NCBI GenBank assembly: GCA_013400115.1
Contig: VXBP01010392.1
Coordinates: 81,954 to 145,953, forward strand
From: Rhinopomastus cyanomelas
Lineage: Eukaryota; Chordata; Aves; Bucerotiformes; Rhinopomastidae
Direction: 5' to 3'
DNA length: 64,000 nt
Positions within the stretch are counted from its first letter, which is position 1. Each line of letters begins with the position of its first letter. Of this stretch, positions 33,001 through 48,000 are shown piece after piece. The notes under the pieces are model-generated. The model was given only the letters and a program-made list of their open reading frames with translations. It was not told where the DNA came from and made no database searches. Made by a program: the position numbers and the translations under genes.

Positions 33001-36000
33001 TCTGGGGTCAGTATAACTAAGCCATTTTGGGTAGAAGGATCATCAGCACCAGCTGTGGATAGAGCCATAGACTCATTGAGGTTGAAAGAGACCTCTAAGA
33101 TCATCAAGTCTGACTGTCAACCCCAAGAGATGATGTTCTCTTGGCTGTAGATGTTGGATATATAAACTTGTTCACCTGTTTTCCTCTGAGTATAAATGAG
33201 CAGTGCACTCTGATTTCTTAGAAACAAGGTAGGTAATTTAGGAGGTGATCCTAACTCAGTTTTATTTCTCTGTATCTTGCTTCACCTTTGCATGATCTTC
33301 CGTTGTCCCCTTTGAATGGTACTAGATCATTCACTTTGAGTGTTTCCTTTCAAGGTACTGGATTGCAGTTCATAGAATCATCATGGCTGGAAACGACCTC
33401 CAGGATCATTAGTCCAGCCCTCATCCCAACTATGAATAGACAATAGGTAGCACTACCCATCTGGGTTAGGAACTGGTTGCAAGACAGAGTTCAGAGGGTG
33501 GTGATCATTGGTGCCAGGTCCAGCTGGAGAGCTGTGACTAGTGGTGTCCCCCAGGGATCGGTGCTGGGGCCGGTCTTGTTCAACATCTTCATCAATTACA
33601 TTGATGAGGGCACAGATTGTCTGCTCAGCAAGTTTGCTGACGACACCAAGCTGGGAGGCTTGGCTGATACGGCTGAGGGCTGTGCTGCCATCCAGAGAGA
33701 CCTGGACAGACTGGAGGGCTGGGCACAGAGAAACCAAATGAACTTCAACAAGGACAAGTGGAGAGTCCTGCATCTGGGGAGGAATAACAAACTCCACCAG
33801 TACAAGCTAGGAGGTGATCTACTGGAAAGCAGTCCTGTGGAGAGGGACCTGGAGGTCCTGGTGGACAACAGGTTAACCATGGCACAGCAATGTGCCCTGG
33901 TGGCCAAGAAGGCCAATGGGATCCTGGGGTGTATTAGGAGGAGTGTGTCCAGCAGATCGAGGGAAGTTCTTCTCCCCCTCTNGGTTGGACTCAATGATCT
34001 CTTGGGTCCCTTCCAACCCCTAACATCCTATGACCCTATGATCTTCTGATTGTGTTCTTCTTTCACTTGTGTTTGAAAACAGGTACTTTGCCATTAGCCT
34101 CCCAAGAATCCATGATCGTGGAGGACTTGCTGTATGTTCTGATTGGTGTGGATGGAAGATACATCACAGCGCAGCCTCTTGTAGGCAGGCAGAACAGATT
34201 GTTCTCAGTTGATCCAAATTTGGACGTGTCCATCAAAGAGCTGGTGACCAGGATTCTTCCTGTAGCAGCAAGTTACTCTGCTGTCACCAGGTACCATGCT
34301 GACTTGTTCTTCTTTTAGCATCAAGCTGTAGAGCAGAGAATGTATCGTCGTGCAGATGTTCTCTTCCAAGCTTAGTAATTTAAACCTGTGGGGACATTAA
34401 ATAAGAATGCTGGCTTCTTTGTATTGGTTTTAACTACATTTCTTTTTGTTGGGTTTGTCCTCTGTGCCACCATTTTCATTCATTTCAGCTTTGCTTTGCC
34501 CAAACTTGATCTCGGTACATTCAGGCAAAGTTCAGATAGGATACGAACATTGATCCTGGCTGTCTCTTCCCATTGTACTGTGAATTTCTCCTAGTTTCCT
34601 GCTTTTTGCTCTCCTTTGGGCATCCAGAACTGAGACAACATTAGTGTACTTCTGAGTGGGAGAACCTACTGCTGCCTAATTTCTGCTGGCTGCCTTGAGT
34701 AATTAATTGTTAAAAGCTCTTAGTATAAAGTAAACCTCACCACCAGAAGCTGTCTGCATTTGAGTCAAAGATCCTAAAGGATCAGCAAAGAGAAAGAAAC
34801 ATTTTTAGCATGTGACTCAGCAGCTCTCTTTTACACGTCTTCTTCTAGATGATAGGACCTGCGATCAGAAGCATCTGTCTCTCTCCACTAACACGTATGG
34901 AGCTGTCTTAATCTGGTCAAATGGATGCCTACTGTGGCATATGGTGTCAGTAGCCATCTCACATGTCTGGGTTCACATTGCTTCCCTTTGAGAGCTTTTC
35001 CTCTAGTCTGTTGCCTATGCAAAGATAATCACTTTGACAGTCCTCTCTCGCTTTGTACACAGTGGTTTGCAAATACTTCTAGTTTCCCTGCAGTCTGAGA
35101 GGAAATGTCTTCCCACAGCTTTCCAGACTATGAAGCATGGCAGAGGGTGATAGACAGGGCTCACGAAGTAAATGTGCAACCTGAAATGCCAGCTGAAGAC
35201 TGTTGTGCTTTCCAACACGTGATCCACTCGTGCTTGCACAGTGTCCTGAAAGTAAAATTCCTAAGCATTATAGAAGGAGAGTGCCTTGCCTGAGCGGCCT
35301 TCCTCTTTGCTTTTTACAGGTTTGTAGAGGAGAAGTCTTCCTTTGAGTATGGACAGGTAAATCATGCCCTGGCTGTAGCTATGCGGACTCTAATCAAGGA
35401 ATACATGATACTAATTGCTCAGCTGGAACATCTTCAGAGACAGGGACTTCTGTCACTGCAGAAACTCTGGTTTTATATCCAGCCCACAGTGAGGACCCTG
35501 GAGATTCTTGCTTCACTTGGTAAGTTTCAAAAATACACCTTTTGAAGGGTGCATGGCAGTGGCATCTGAGAACTGTACAGAGTGGCAGTACAGGCAGGGC
35601 ATGTGTCGTTTTAATTGTATGTTATATTAAAGAAGAAAGCCAAGGGGAATTGTAATTGTCAGTGCACTGCTCCTTTTTGAGAGCAATGGGCTCTAGTACT
35701 CAGTCTGCTTTTCAAAGTTGCCCTGGGGTAAGTCTGTGCCTTTTGCCTTCACAGTCCATGGCCTTCAGATCAGTTGTTTCCACTGCTGCTGTGTCTGCTT
35801 AGCTCCTTTCAAGTGCCTCTCTGTCTCTATGCAAGTGTGTAACCAGAAGCAAATTCAACCTTAATGAACCACTGGAAGCTCCTTGCTCACGGGTACAGCA
35901 GGTTGCTTAGGGCCATATTCCTGATGGAACAATTTGTCCTTGATGCTGTCTCTAGGCACGTGAACGACTAGAGGGTCATTAGGGACAGTCAGCATGGCTT

Positions 36001-39000
36001 CACCAAAGGGAAGTCCTACTTGAACAATCTGATAGCGTTTTATGAAGGCATACCCAGGTGCATAGATGATGGCAAAGCAGTGGATGTGGTCTCTCTTGAT
36101 TTCAGTAAAGTATTTGACACAGTCTCTCACAGCATCCTCACAGCCAAACTGAGGCAGTGTAGTCTAGATTATCGGGTAGCAAGGTGGATCGTGAACTGGC
36201 TGCAGGATAGAAGCCAGACAGCAGTGCTCAATGGGTCAGAGTCTAGTTGGAGGCCTGTACCTAGTGGAGTGCCCCAAGAGTTGATACCAGGACCAGCACT
36301 ATTCAATATATTCATTAATTACTTGGATGAGGGGTTAGAGAGCACTGTCAGCAAGTTTGTGTATAAGCTGGAACACACCAGTATGAGAAGGAACTTCTTC
36401 ACAGTGAGGGTGACGGAGCACTGGAAGGGGCTGCCCAGGGGGGCTGTGGATTTTCCTTCTCTGGAGACATTTAAAACCTGCCTGGATATGTTCCTCTGTG
36501 ACTTGATCTGGGGGATTGTGCTGTGGCAGGGTGATTGGACTAGATGATCTTTTGCAGTCCCTTCCAGTCCCTAACGTTCTGTGATATCCAGGCAAGTCTG
36601 GACAATCCCCAGTGATGGAGGTCCCCTGCCATCCTGGGCCCTTTTTCATCACTTCATCACCCCTTCTGGGAGCATTTCTTTCTGTATCTCCAACTTCTTG
36701 TAACTTTTGCCCTTCTGATACTGGCATTGAGCTCCTGCAGGTGCTCCTGTAGAACCATCCACTGGATAGTGAAAGGATGGTGTTTGAAAACCCCCCAGCT
36801 TCATCTTCTTTTGACTAACAAGCCCAGCTTCCTGAGAGTCTCTTTGTGTGCCCTGGGCATCAGTCCCCTGCCATCTGGTTAATCTCTTAAGTCATTCATA
36901 ATGGAAATCCCAAACTCTGTTCCAGATGTGGCCTCACAAGAGATGGGCAGAGAAGACCAATGGCACCAGTGTGTGCAGATAGTGTCCTTGACTGACCCAC
37001 CATCAGCTCGCTGTCCACCAGCATGCCTTGGCTGTGTCCGCAGTGCTGTTCCTCAGCCTGGTGGTCCCAGCTGAATTGCATGAGGTTCAGATGCAGTTAC
37101 CTCAATGATTTTGGTTAAATCCCCAAGCTGCAGATCTCCATGATTTTCAAATTCATCCATGGATGGTGATTCAACACACTCCTTGGGCAGCCTGTTCCAA
37201 GGCCTGATGATCCTTTCAGTAAATAAGTTTTTCCTAATGTTCAACCTAAACCTCCCCTGGTGCAGCTTGAGGCCATTTCCTCTTTTCCTGTCACTTGTTC
37301 CTTGTGAGAAGAGGCCAGTCTCCACCTCTCTATACCCTCCTTTCAGGCAGTTCAGTATCCATCTATATGCAGATAGATAAGGAGTCCTCAAGACCTTCTC
37401 TGGAGGGTGTTTCAGGATGTAAGCTTTTGGTTGCGCAGTGGAAAGCCTTGCATCTTCACAGGAGGGATCTGCAGCTCCTGTGAACTGCTAACATCAATTG
37501 TATTTAAACAGCATAACTTCTGCAATTGAACTCTGTCAGCTTTGTGTCTTACATCTGTGTTTTTACATTTTAGCTACTTCTGTGGATAAAGGTGAGTGTC
37601 TGGGAGGATCAACCCTGAGCTTACTCCATGACAAGACGTTCAATTACACAGGGGACAGCCAGGCCCAGGAGCTGTGTCTGTACTTAACCAAGGCAGCCAG
37701 TGTGCCTTACTTTGAAATTCTGGAGAAGTGGATATATCGAGGCATCATTAACGATCCATACAGGTAAAGAATAGTTAAGGAATGAAAATGAAATGGTAAT
37801 ATCAAGAAATAGAGTTTTGGTCTTTGGTCTGTACTTGTTTAGTGAGGATTGATCTGTTGGAGAGCAGTGTAGTAGAAAGGGACGTAGGGATCCTGGTGCA
37901 TAGCAGGATGGCCATGAGCCAGCAGTGGGCCCTGGTGCCCTGATGGCCAAGAAGGCCAATGGGGTGGATCAAAAGGGGTTGGTTGGTTAGTAGATCAAGA
38001 GAGGTTCTCCTCCCCCCTCTACTCTGCCCTGGTAAGACCACATCTAGAATATTGTGTCCTGTTCTGGGTCCCTCAATACCACAAGGACACAGAACTGCTT
38101 GAGAGTCCAGCACAGAGCCACAAAGATGATGAAGGGAGTAGAATATCTCCCTGATGAGTAAAGGCAGAGGGAGCTGGGTCTCTTTAGCTTGCAAAAAAGG
38201 AGACAGAGGGGTGACCCTATTCTTGTTTATAAATATGGAAAGGGTGGGTGGCAGGAGGATGGAGCCAGGCTCTGCTGAGTGGCATCCAGTGATAGAACAA
38301 GGGGCAATGGGTGTGAGCTGGAACATAGGAGGTTCCACATCAATATGAGAAGGAACTTCTTCCCAGTGAGGGTGACAGAGCACTGAAATGGGCTGCTCAG
38401 GGAAGCATCTCTCTGGAGATGTTTAAAACCTACCTGGACATGTTCCTGTGTGACGTGATGTAGGTGATCCTGCTCTGTCAGGAGGATTGGACTGGATGAT
38501 CTTTTGAGGTCCCTTCCAATCCCTAGTGTTCTGTCATTCTGTGACATGGTTTGTGAACCCCATAAAATTCTGTTTCAGTCATAATTGATTGCAGATTAGC
38601 AGAGATGGTCTGTATGAAGCTTCTCTTGTCACTACAAATACAGACTAACTTCAGTTCTTGATGGGGAATGTGTTTTCATGAGACCTTATTTCTGATAGAT
38701 CCTATTACCAGTTTACAGGCCAAAACAAGTAATCCTCAGTGTATCACTTCCTGCTTCTAAACTGCTGCTTTAACTCTTCAGTGAGTTCATGGTGGAGGAA
38801 CATGAGCTGCAGAAGGAGAAGATTCAGGAGGACTATAATGACAAGTATTGGGATCAAAGATACACTGTTGTTCAGCAACAGATTCCCTCATTCCTGCAGA
38901 AAATGGCTGACAAAATACTAAGCACAGGTTGGTAAAGATATGCTGCTGAAGTGAGAGGAACCTTGAGACATTCTGTCTGTAAAGATAGTCAATGTGCTTT

Positions 39001-42000
39001 GCCACTTTATGGGGTTGTCCATCTATTCTTAGAGGAGCAGAGGAATCAGATTTAAACAGAACCCCAAATCTTATAAATGAAGCAGCATGTGGGAATAAGT
39101 CCATGAGCAAGGGGAGCTGTCTGTCTTACTGCTCTGATTCATTAGGACAGTTTTCCAGCAGCTGAGCAGCTGAGGTTGGGTTTTAACTTAGTGTTTAAAT
39201 GAAGTTTGTGACCTGATGGCTACCATAAGGTACAGACCCCTCCAAAAGCTCCCGATGAAGGGCAGCACTAGATCTTCGACGTTTCTGGCTGTCTGCAGAG
39301 ATGGGTTGCCACCAGTGGGGAATAAAACATTTCTAAATCCTTCCTTAAATGTGATACAAAGTGCCTAATTTTAAATTCTGCGTCACCTTTTGAAAGGTTT
39401 AAATCCCTTCCATCTTTCAGTAGAACTTAGTAGAACTGAGGCCACACATTGAGTACTGGGGACAGTTCTGGGTCCCTCACTTGAAGAAAGAGATTGAGGG
39501 ACTGGAGTGGATCCAGAGGAGCAATGGGACTGGAGGGAAAGGCTGAGGAGGAGAGGCTGAGGGAGCTGGGGGTGTTTAGCTGGAGGAGATTCAGGGGAGA
39601 CCTTCTCCCTCTCTATGCCTCCCTGAAGGAAGTTGTAGTCAGGTGGGGGTTGGGCTCATATCCTAGGCAACCAGCGCCAGGTTGAGTGGGCAGGGCCTGA
39701 AGCTGCCATGGAAGGCTTAGGTGGGATTTTAGGAAGCCCTTCCTCATGGAAAGGGTGATCAGACAGTGGACTGGACTGCCCAGAGCAGTGGTGGAGTCTC
39801 TGTCCCCGGAGGTCGTTTAAGGACAGTGCCCTGGTCTAAGTGATTGTGGTGATGTCAGGTCCTGGGCTGGGCTGGATGAGCTCAGAGGGCTTTTCCAGTC
39901 TCAGTAATTCTGTGATTCTGTTTTTCTGTAAATATTTCACATCATAACTTTCTCTTAAAGGGTTTCCCTGTACAGTAAGTGTGAATAGGGGTCATTCTTT
40001 CTTTTTGCTTCTAGGGAAATATTTAAATGTTGTGCGGGAATGTGGACGTGATGTTACCTGCCCCGTGGCTAAAGAGGTCATTTATACTTTAAAGGAGCGA
40101 GCATATGTGGAGCAAATAGAAAAAGCATACAACTATGCTAGCAAAGTTCTTCTGGATTTCCTGATGGAGGAAAAAGAGCTGGTGGCTCACCTAAGGTTTG
40201 ATTTATTTTACTAATTATATATGAAATAGATTGGCTCTGATAGTCAACATCATTTTTAAGTTAGCTCTCTTTATCTGTGATCTTACTATTGTGTTCTCTC
40301 TGTCACTGAGCAGCTGTCTTGTGCATGGGTAACCTGCTGCAATGCCAGTGCAAGGGCAACTGGCTGAGGAGGAGGCTTCTGAGCTTCCAGGCTAGGTGTG
40401 TGCTCTGAGGGCTGCAGTGGAATGGTTGTGCTCAAACCCAAAGAGCACCTGTAACAGATAACTGCTTCTCAGTTCAGTAGAAGCACTGACTCTTCACCAT
40501 CCCAGAACTGTTGGTTCGAAAGGACCAGTAACCTGAGCGGATATCTAGTACAGTGTTCTGCTTGAAGTGGGATTGTGAGCAGCATTAGAATCATACAATG
40601 TTAGGGGTTGGAATGGACCTCTAGAGATCATTGAGGCCAACCCCCCTGCCAGAACAGGATCCCCTAAATCAGGACACACAGGGCTGTGTCCATGCGGGTT
40701 TTTAATGTCTCCAGAGCAGGAGAGTCAACAACCTTTCTGGGCAGCCTGTTCCAGGGCTCTGTCACCCTCACAGTAAATAAGTTTCTCCTTATGTTGAGGT
40801 GGAACCTTCTATGTTCAGGTTTATCCCCATTATTCCTTGTCCTGTTACTGTGCCCCACTGAAAAGAGATAGGCCTCTTCCAGTTGACATCCACCCCTCAG
40901 ATTAGGTCAGGTTTTTGTTTGGGTTTGCACTCTAGGGTGTATCAGCATCTTGCTGCCCTACCTTTTGTCTCCTCAGTTAACCACTGTTCCTCATAACTGG
41001 GGAATCTTTCTTGGTTCAAGAGACAGTCAGGGCAGCAGGGGCTGAGCATCATCCCAAACTGTCTGCTAGCAGATGTTTGCAGCCACATTGTGTTAAGGCT
41101 GTGCTGGTCCTATTTTTATTCTGAAAACTGCAGTTACCACTTGTTTTCTTGTCTAGTTAACCCTCAGACTCTCCTCTGAGCTCTTTCCAGGCTCCTGGCC
41201 CATTGCAGTTAACTCTCCTTAAGTTAAAAGTTAAAACGCAGGCATCCTGTAGCAGAAGTCAACACAAATCCTGGGGTACTTAAGTAATCAGCAGAGATAC
41301 TTATTCATTTAGAGAACTCCAAGATTCTACTCTGAATTTGCAGCTACCTCATAGATGGCTCTGCACGCTGTGGAAGTTGGGGTGTTGTTCATAACAGCAG
41401 GATGAGCCTTCACCCACTAGTGAGGTTCATACTTGTTCTTCTTCCTAAGGTACATTTGTCAAGGGGAAAAAAGAGCAGCAGCAGTCCTGCTGTGACTGCA
41501 CAAAAGCATCCTGGCTGAGGAGGAAGGGAGAAGGGGGCATGCATACATGACTGGGCTTCAGATGGGCTCTCATCCCCCTCTACTGTGCCCTGGTGAGATC
41601 ACATCTGAAGTATTGTGTCCATTTCTGGGCTCCTCCCTTCATGAAGGACAAGGAGCTAAGCACAGCCACTAAGATGATCTGGGGACTAGAGCACCTTCCT
41701 TATAGTGATAGGCTGAGAGAGCTGGAGAGGAAGAGTCTGAGGGGAGATCTCATCAATGCTTTCAAAATTCTAAAGGGCTGGAGGCAGGATGATGGGACAA
41801 GGCTCTTCTGGGCAGCACCCAGCAACAGGACAAAGGGCAGTGGTCAACATACGAGGTTCCACCTAAGCGTAAGGAAAAAACTCCTAGCGTAACAGAGCAC
41901 TGCCCGGAGAGGATGTGGAATCTCCTCCTCTGGACACGTTCCAAACCCACCTGGACATGTTCAGGTGGGATCTTTTCTAGGGGATCCTGCTCTGGCAGGG

Positions 42001-45000
42001 GGTTTGGACCAGGTGATCTCTGGAGGTCCCTTCCAACCCTACCATTCTGTGATTGTGTGAAATCTTGTGATCAAGCCCAGCAGACTGGCTGAATTGATTG
42101 CTTTTGTTCTTTTTAGTTTAATATGAATTCACTTAGGCTTTTACAACATTATAAACTGCCTTTCCATTTTCTTGAGCAGATCTATCAAACACTATTTCCT
42201 GATGGACCAAGGGGACTTTTTTGTTCACTTCATGGATCTCACAGAGGAGGAACTGAAGAAGCCTGTAGATGACATTATAACTACAAGGCTAGAGGCTCTG
42301 CTTGAATTAGCTCTGCGGATGAGCACAGCTAACACAGATCCTTTCAAGGACGATTTAAAGGTATGTGTAAGCAGAAGAGAACTGAAGAAGCAAGAAGGCC
42401 TGCTGAAGGTTCTGTGCATGTGCATTAGAAGAAGCTAATGAATGTACATTAAAAGGATGACTGTTCTTCTGTAGATCTCTGCTGGGTTGAGTCCTCTTTT
42501 ATTGAGATTAGCAATGGGCAACACCCACCCTGAACAAGGGGCTGGGTTTTCTTGCTGGCATCTGAACACAGAGAAAGTGCTTCTGAGTGGCTTCAGGGTG
42601 AAGTGGAAGCAGTAGTGAGCCTCTCATGATTGTTGTCAGCTTGGGTGCTCCCATCAGGCTGCAAGAAAGTACCTGATTAGAAGTCCTGCCTATTAGTCAT
42701 TGTTTATTTTATATAGTGCCTGGGGAGTGTGAGATCTCAGTAGACCTTAGAGAGTTTGAGGGCAAGTGGAGTAGTATAGAATCAGAATGGTTTGTGTTGG
42801 AAGGGACCTTAGAAATTACCTATTTCCAACCTCCCTGCCGTAGGCAGGGACACTTCCACTACATCAGGTTGCTCAAAGCCTCATCTAGACTGGTCTTGAA
42901 CACATCCAGGGAGGGAACATCCACAGCCCCTCTGAGGCAATCTTTATCCAGTTTCTCACTACCCTGATCATGCAAATCTAGTTAGAATCTACTAACTCTT
43001 AATTACAATCTTAATTAGAATCTTAAACTCTTTCAGTTTAAAATAATTCTGACTTTTCTAATCACTACACGCCCTTGTAAAAAGTCCCTCTCAAGCTTTC
43101 CTATAGCTCCCTTTAGGAAGGCTGCTCTAAGGTCTCCGTGGAGCCTTCTCCAGGCTGAACAACCTCAACTTTCTCAGCCTGTCTTCATAAGAGAGGTGCT
43201 TCAGCCCCCAGTCGTCTTCATGACTCTCCTTTGGACTTACGCCAACAGACTTATGTTCTCATGTTGGGGGCCGCAGAGCTGGATGCAGTACTCCTTGTTT
43301 AGCGTCTCATGAGAGCAGAGCAGAGAAGGAGAAGGCCTTCCCTTGACCTGATGACCATGCTTCTTGTGATGCAGCCCAGGACATGCATGGCTTTCTGGCT
43401 TGCAAATGCATGTCGCTAGCTCACACTGAGCTTCTTGCCTGTAGTTAAAACACTACAGCAACACTTCTTCAGGGTCTGTGGCTGAACTGTCCACATCACA
43501 CCACTGCTTTTGCTTCCTAGGTGGGCTGATGACTCAAGAGTGGAGCTGATAATTTGCACTTCTGCCTCATGTCTGTGAGGATTCTGTGGCTTCAACGTTT
43601 TTTTTTTCTTCCTCTTCCTTTCCAGATTGACTTGATGCCTCACGACCTTATTACGCAGCTCTTGAGAGTGCTGGCCATAGAAACCAAACAGGAGAAGGCC
43701 ATTACCAGTGCAGATCCCACAGAGCTCACTCTCAGCGGTCTGGAAGCATTTTCCTTTGACTACATTGTTAAGTGGCCTCTTTCTCTTATTATAAACAGGT
43801 ACGTTATCAATCCAACGAAGGACAAGAGGGCAGAAGTTTTCATACAGGGTTCAAGTGTTTTTCCACACAGCAAAATACGGAAAGCCTATCTGTAAAGTGA
43901 TGTTGTATGTTGCTGGCTAGTAAGGAATGCTTAAGGATTGTTGAGCCCTGCTTGCTCTGCCTGTAGGCTCTGGGGTGTGGACTGTCTCCTCAACAGACTG
44001 TGTCTAAGGAAAGACAAGCTTTGGAAAAGCTTGGAAAGTCAAGGGTTTATTTTAACATTTTAAAGCGTTTATTTTAAGTGGTGGGAAGACACAGATACAA
44101 GGATGCTTCCTCAGTTTGGCCCCTGGTTTAACTGGTGATTAATCACTCCATTTTCTTGGTCCATGGCTTTGTGAAGTATCTGTCCTGAGAATATGAACTC
44201 TCATAAGAAGAATTTCATAAGAAAGCTTCTATGCAAGAATATGAGATGTGGAGACCAATAAAATAGGTGTTTTCTGGTATCCCTGAAACAAGCTGTTGCA
44301 AGAATGGCTATAGCAAGCTATTTTGCATTTAACTGAGTTATGAGGGACTTAATGGTTCATTTTTCTGCCAGGATTTGTCCCTGCTTTCCCTGGAGAAACA
44401 CTGGCAGACTTGGTACTGTGAGCCAGGGCAAATGCATGGGGCAAGTGGTGTGGAACCAGGGTGACAGATGTTCAATTGTTAAATGTCAACACTTAGCGTC
44501 TTCCTCCTCTCTCCTTTAAAAAAAATCCATTGATGCAGTGGGACTTCTCTAATGCTGTGTGATGCTTTTGAAACAATATCTCTTTCTTTCCAAGTAAGTG
44601 TATTAGCTCTGGTGGTAGCCATGGAAATGAAGATGCTATTTGGTGAGGGTTCACTAACTCTGGGCTCGGCTGTGTTAGACACACACATTGAAATGTCTGA
44701 ATCCAATCTCTGGCGCTACAAATAAGCATCCCCCTCTGCTGCTGACAGTGTATTGTTGGAGGGATGTTGCCTGTAGCTTGATTATAGCTTCTTCTTCAAT
44801 TTTAATGAGAATCCTGATGAATTGGTCTGGGGTTTGTAGCAGTCTTTTTGCAGTGGGCACAGGACCGCAGGCTTTTTGAGGGCACAGGAATCTGCCTTGT
44901 GAGTGACCTTTCTACAGGGGATTCTGAGGGAATTGGAGAAGGAGGCTGGGGATTTAACTGCTGTCAGGAAATCATGGAATCATAGCCAGCACTAGACACT

Positions 45001-48000
45001 CCTCCCCATCCCTTGTCCTGCTGATGGAAGTCAAGCAAAAACAGCAAACTCATCTCTGCTATGAGATCTGTTAGGGTTTTTTCTTCTTAGAGGAACCACA
45101 TTGCGTTTTGTCTAGAAAGGCTGAAAGCCTTTGCCCTCCACATTTTTCACCCAAACCAGCCAGCTCTATGTCACTACAAGCCTAAGTGTTAAATTCAGTG
45201 TGAAGCTGCTTTTGAAAACAATCCTAGAGATAGAGAATTTTCCCACCTGTGACAGAGCCCGGAGGCCACTCGTATCCTTCTGCTGCTTCTTGACAGGAGA
45301 ATGTGTGGAAGGAAACATGGGGGGCCAGTCAAGGGTGCAGAGGAGCAACTTGTTGGAGAGTTCTTTAGGATGGTTACAAATGTCTCTTAAAATTGGCTTA
45401 AAATTTTAAAAATGTCTTTAAAACTCCGTTTTAAATTGTTTCAGTACCTGTCTGTTCATGTCGGAAGGTGGAAGAAACCCTGTGTAAAGTCTCTTTGCTT
45501 TTGAGTAGCCTCAGCCTTCACAGCTTATTCTGTTCATCAGATTAGGCCTTAATCTGAATGAGCTTCTCTTTTCTTTCCAGGAAAGCACTGACACGATACC
45601 AAATGCTTTTCAGACACATGTTCTATTGCAAGCATGTGGAGAGACAGCTGTGCAATGTCTGGATCAGCAATAAGACAGCCAAGCAGTTCTCTTTGCATTC
45701 AGCTAAATGGTATGACCTTTTTTCCCCCGTGACGGATCAGATGTGAAGGTTTGGTTTTCCTTCTGGCTAGTTAGACTCGTCGTGACACAGATTGGGTTGT
45801 TTTGACGTGAACAAGATTCTTATAAATCTCTTCCAGGATAAGGGCAGTAAAACCAGAAGAATTTAGGTTTCCGTAGGAAGTCTGTGCTCTGTAATCCCTG
45901 TGCTACTTGGCTCATTATTCTTGGTTGGCATGAAGTTTGGAAAATGTGACTGTTGATCCTGATACAATTGACGGGGTGTTTTCCCAGGAAATCACTCTAT
46001 CTTGTTCTGTCTGTGAGGGGAGATTGTCGGTTTTGGATCTGCACTGCCACTGCTGGAAGTGCCTGTTTGGAGAATGAGGCAGACCCCAGCACTCTGCCTT
46101 GCAACAGCAATTCTTGTGATGAGGTAACCTCACCTGCCCTGTCACTGACTGCAGCCAATGTGACTGTAGCTCTGGTTCTCTTGTAATTGTAAAGGTGTGA
46201 TTGGAGGAGACCTGTGATTGTCTCTAGTCCAACATCCAGCTCAGAGAACAACTGTAGTCAGCAGAGGACAGCAGTCATGGTTGAAAATGCTGATATACTG
46301 ACAGTTAGAGTTGTTTGAAGGGATGTGCTGTGAAACATAGTTTTGCTTTACCGAGGAAAGGGGAATTTGCTTTGAGATTGGCTGAGAAGAATGTGGGGTG
46401 TTAGTAAAATGAAAGTGTCTGGTTGCCAGCCCTGAAGTACAGATAAAGACGAGAGAAAAGAACAACTAATCTTCAAACAGCAGAGCTAAGCGGATAACAA
46501 GGTGTTCAAGGTTATTGTCCCAGGCTTGGGTCTGTAACAGCTTGGCACTCTTGCCAAGGATGGTGAAAAGGTCTTCGGTGTCAGTCAAGAGATCACACCT
46601 GAGAGCCCCAAGACCAACTGCGCAGACGCAAACAGGATGATAACAATTAATTGTAATATCCCTTCCTGTTTATGCATATGTATGAAAAGATTGTAAATAA
46701 CCTGATGAAATCTGCGCTTTGGTGCACACGCTGTTGGAAGGCGCTAGTCTCGTGTGCCTGTCAGCGATAATAAATTACCTCCTCAAAAACTCTAAACAGA
46801 GTTCTTGGGTCTTTCCATACATCAATGCCCAGAGTGGGTATCCCCCACCTCTCTGGCTACCTGTCCCACTTTGCTGAAGTCAGTACTTAGTTTGCTGTAG
46901 AATCACAGAATTGCTGAGGTTGGAAAAGATCTTTAAGATTATCCAGTCCAACCATTAACCTAACTCTGCCTGGCCCACTGTTATCCCATGGCCCTGAGCT
47001 CCAGATCTCCCTGACTCTGAAACACATCCAGTGATGGCAATTCAGCCCTGTCCCTGGGCAGCCTGTTCAAAGCCCTGAGGACCCTTTCCAGGAATTTTTT
47101 CCCAATGCTTTCATAGAATATGCATAAACTAACATTGAAAGAGTCTCTGTGTAATCCCACCTTCCTATTTTTAGGGTGAAATTGCATTAAACACCCTAGA
47201 TGGCCGGTGATTTGGTTATTTAATGGGACCCCCTGAACGTGCTGATGCATATTTTAAAGTGTTCACTAACAACAAAGGCTAGAAACTAACATGAATCATT
47301 TATCTGGTGAAATTTTGCCCTGCTAACAGATGCTTATTGCAATACTTACACCAGTAAAACTGCTTAAATAGTTAACATTGTAGTGGAATAGAAGCAAATA
47401 TTCAAAGTAACTGTCCAGTCTGCAGCAGCTTCAAAACTCTGACTCTAGTAATTGAAGGGAAAGCAGCTTGAATATGTGGAAGATAATCAGCAATGTTTTG
47501 CTTTAACTTTATAATGTCTCTCTCCACCACAGAAGTGAGTTGGCCGGGGCAGATATATTTAGCTCTGCTTGACTCTGCCAGCCTGTGGGTAGTTCTCCAT
47601 GGCATTTGCTAGTTCCCGGTTGTGTGGGTGTGATTTCTTCCTAGGTTTGCTGGTGCTTTCACACTGCGTCAGCGGATGCTGAATTTTGTACAGAATATCC
47701 AGTATTACATGATGTTTGAAGTGATGGAGCCAACCTGGCACATTCTTGAGAAGAACCTGAAACTGGTGAGCGTGTGTTTCAGACAAGTCTCAGATTTATT
47801 ACAGGGGGAAAAAAAGGCCTCTCAGAATCACAGAATGTTAGAGATTGGAAGGGACCTTGAAAAATCATCTAGTGCAATCCCCCTGCCAGAGCAGGATCCC
47901 CTGGGTGAAGTTGCACAGAAACATGGCCAGGTGGGTTTTAAGTATCTCCAGAGAAGGAGACTCCACAACCAACCTGAGCAGCCCATTCCAGTGCTCTGTC

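Noticed and set aside
35105..35293. 62-codon frame just before TUBGCP2 exon 6 as an extra exon
   Set aside because: Exon 5 to exon 6 joins in phase without it and gives the conserved TRFVEEKSSFEYGQ sequence.
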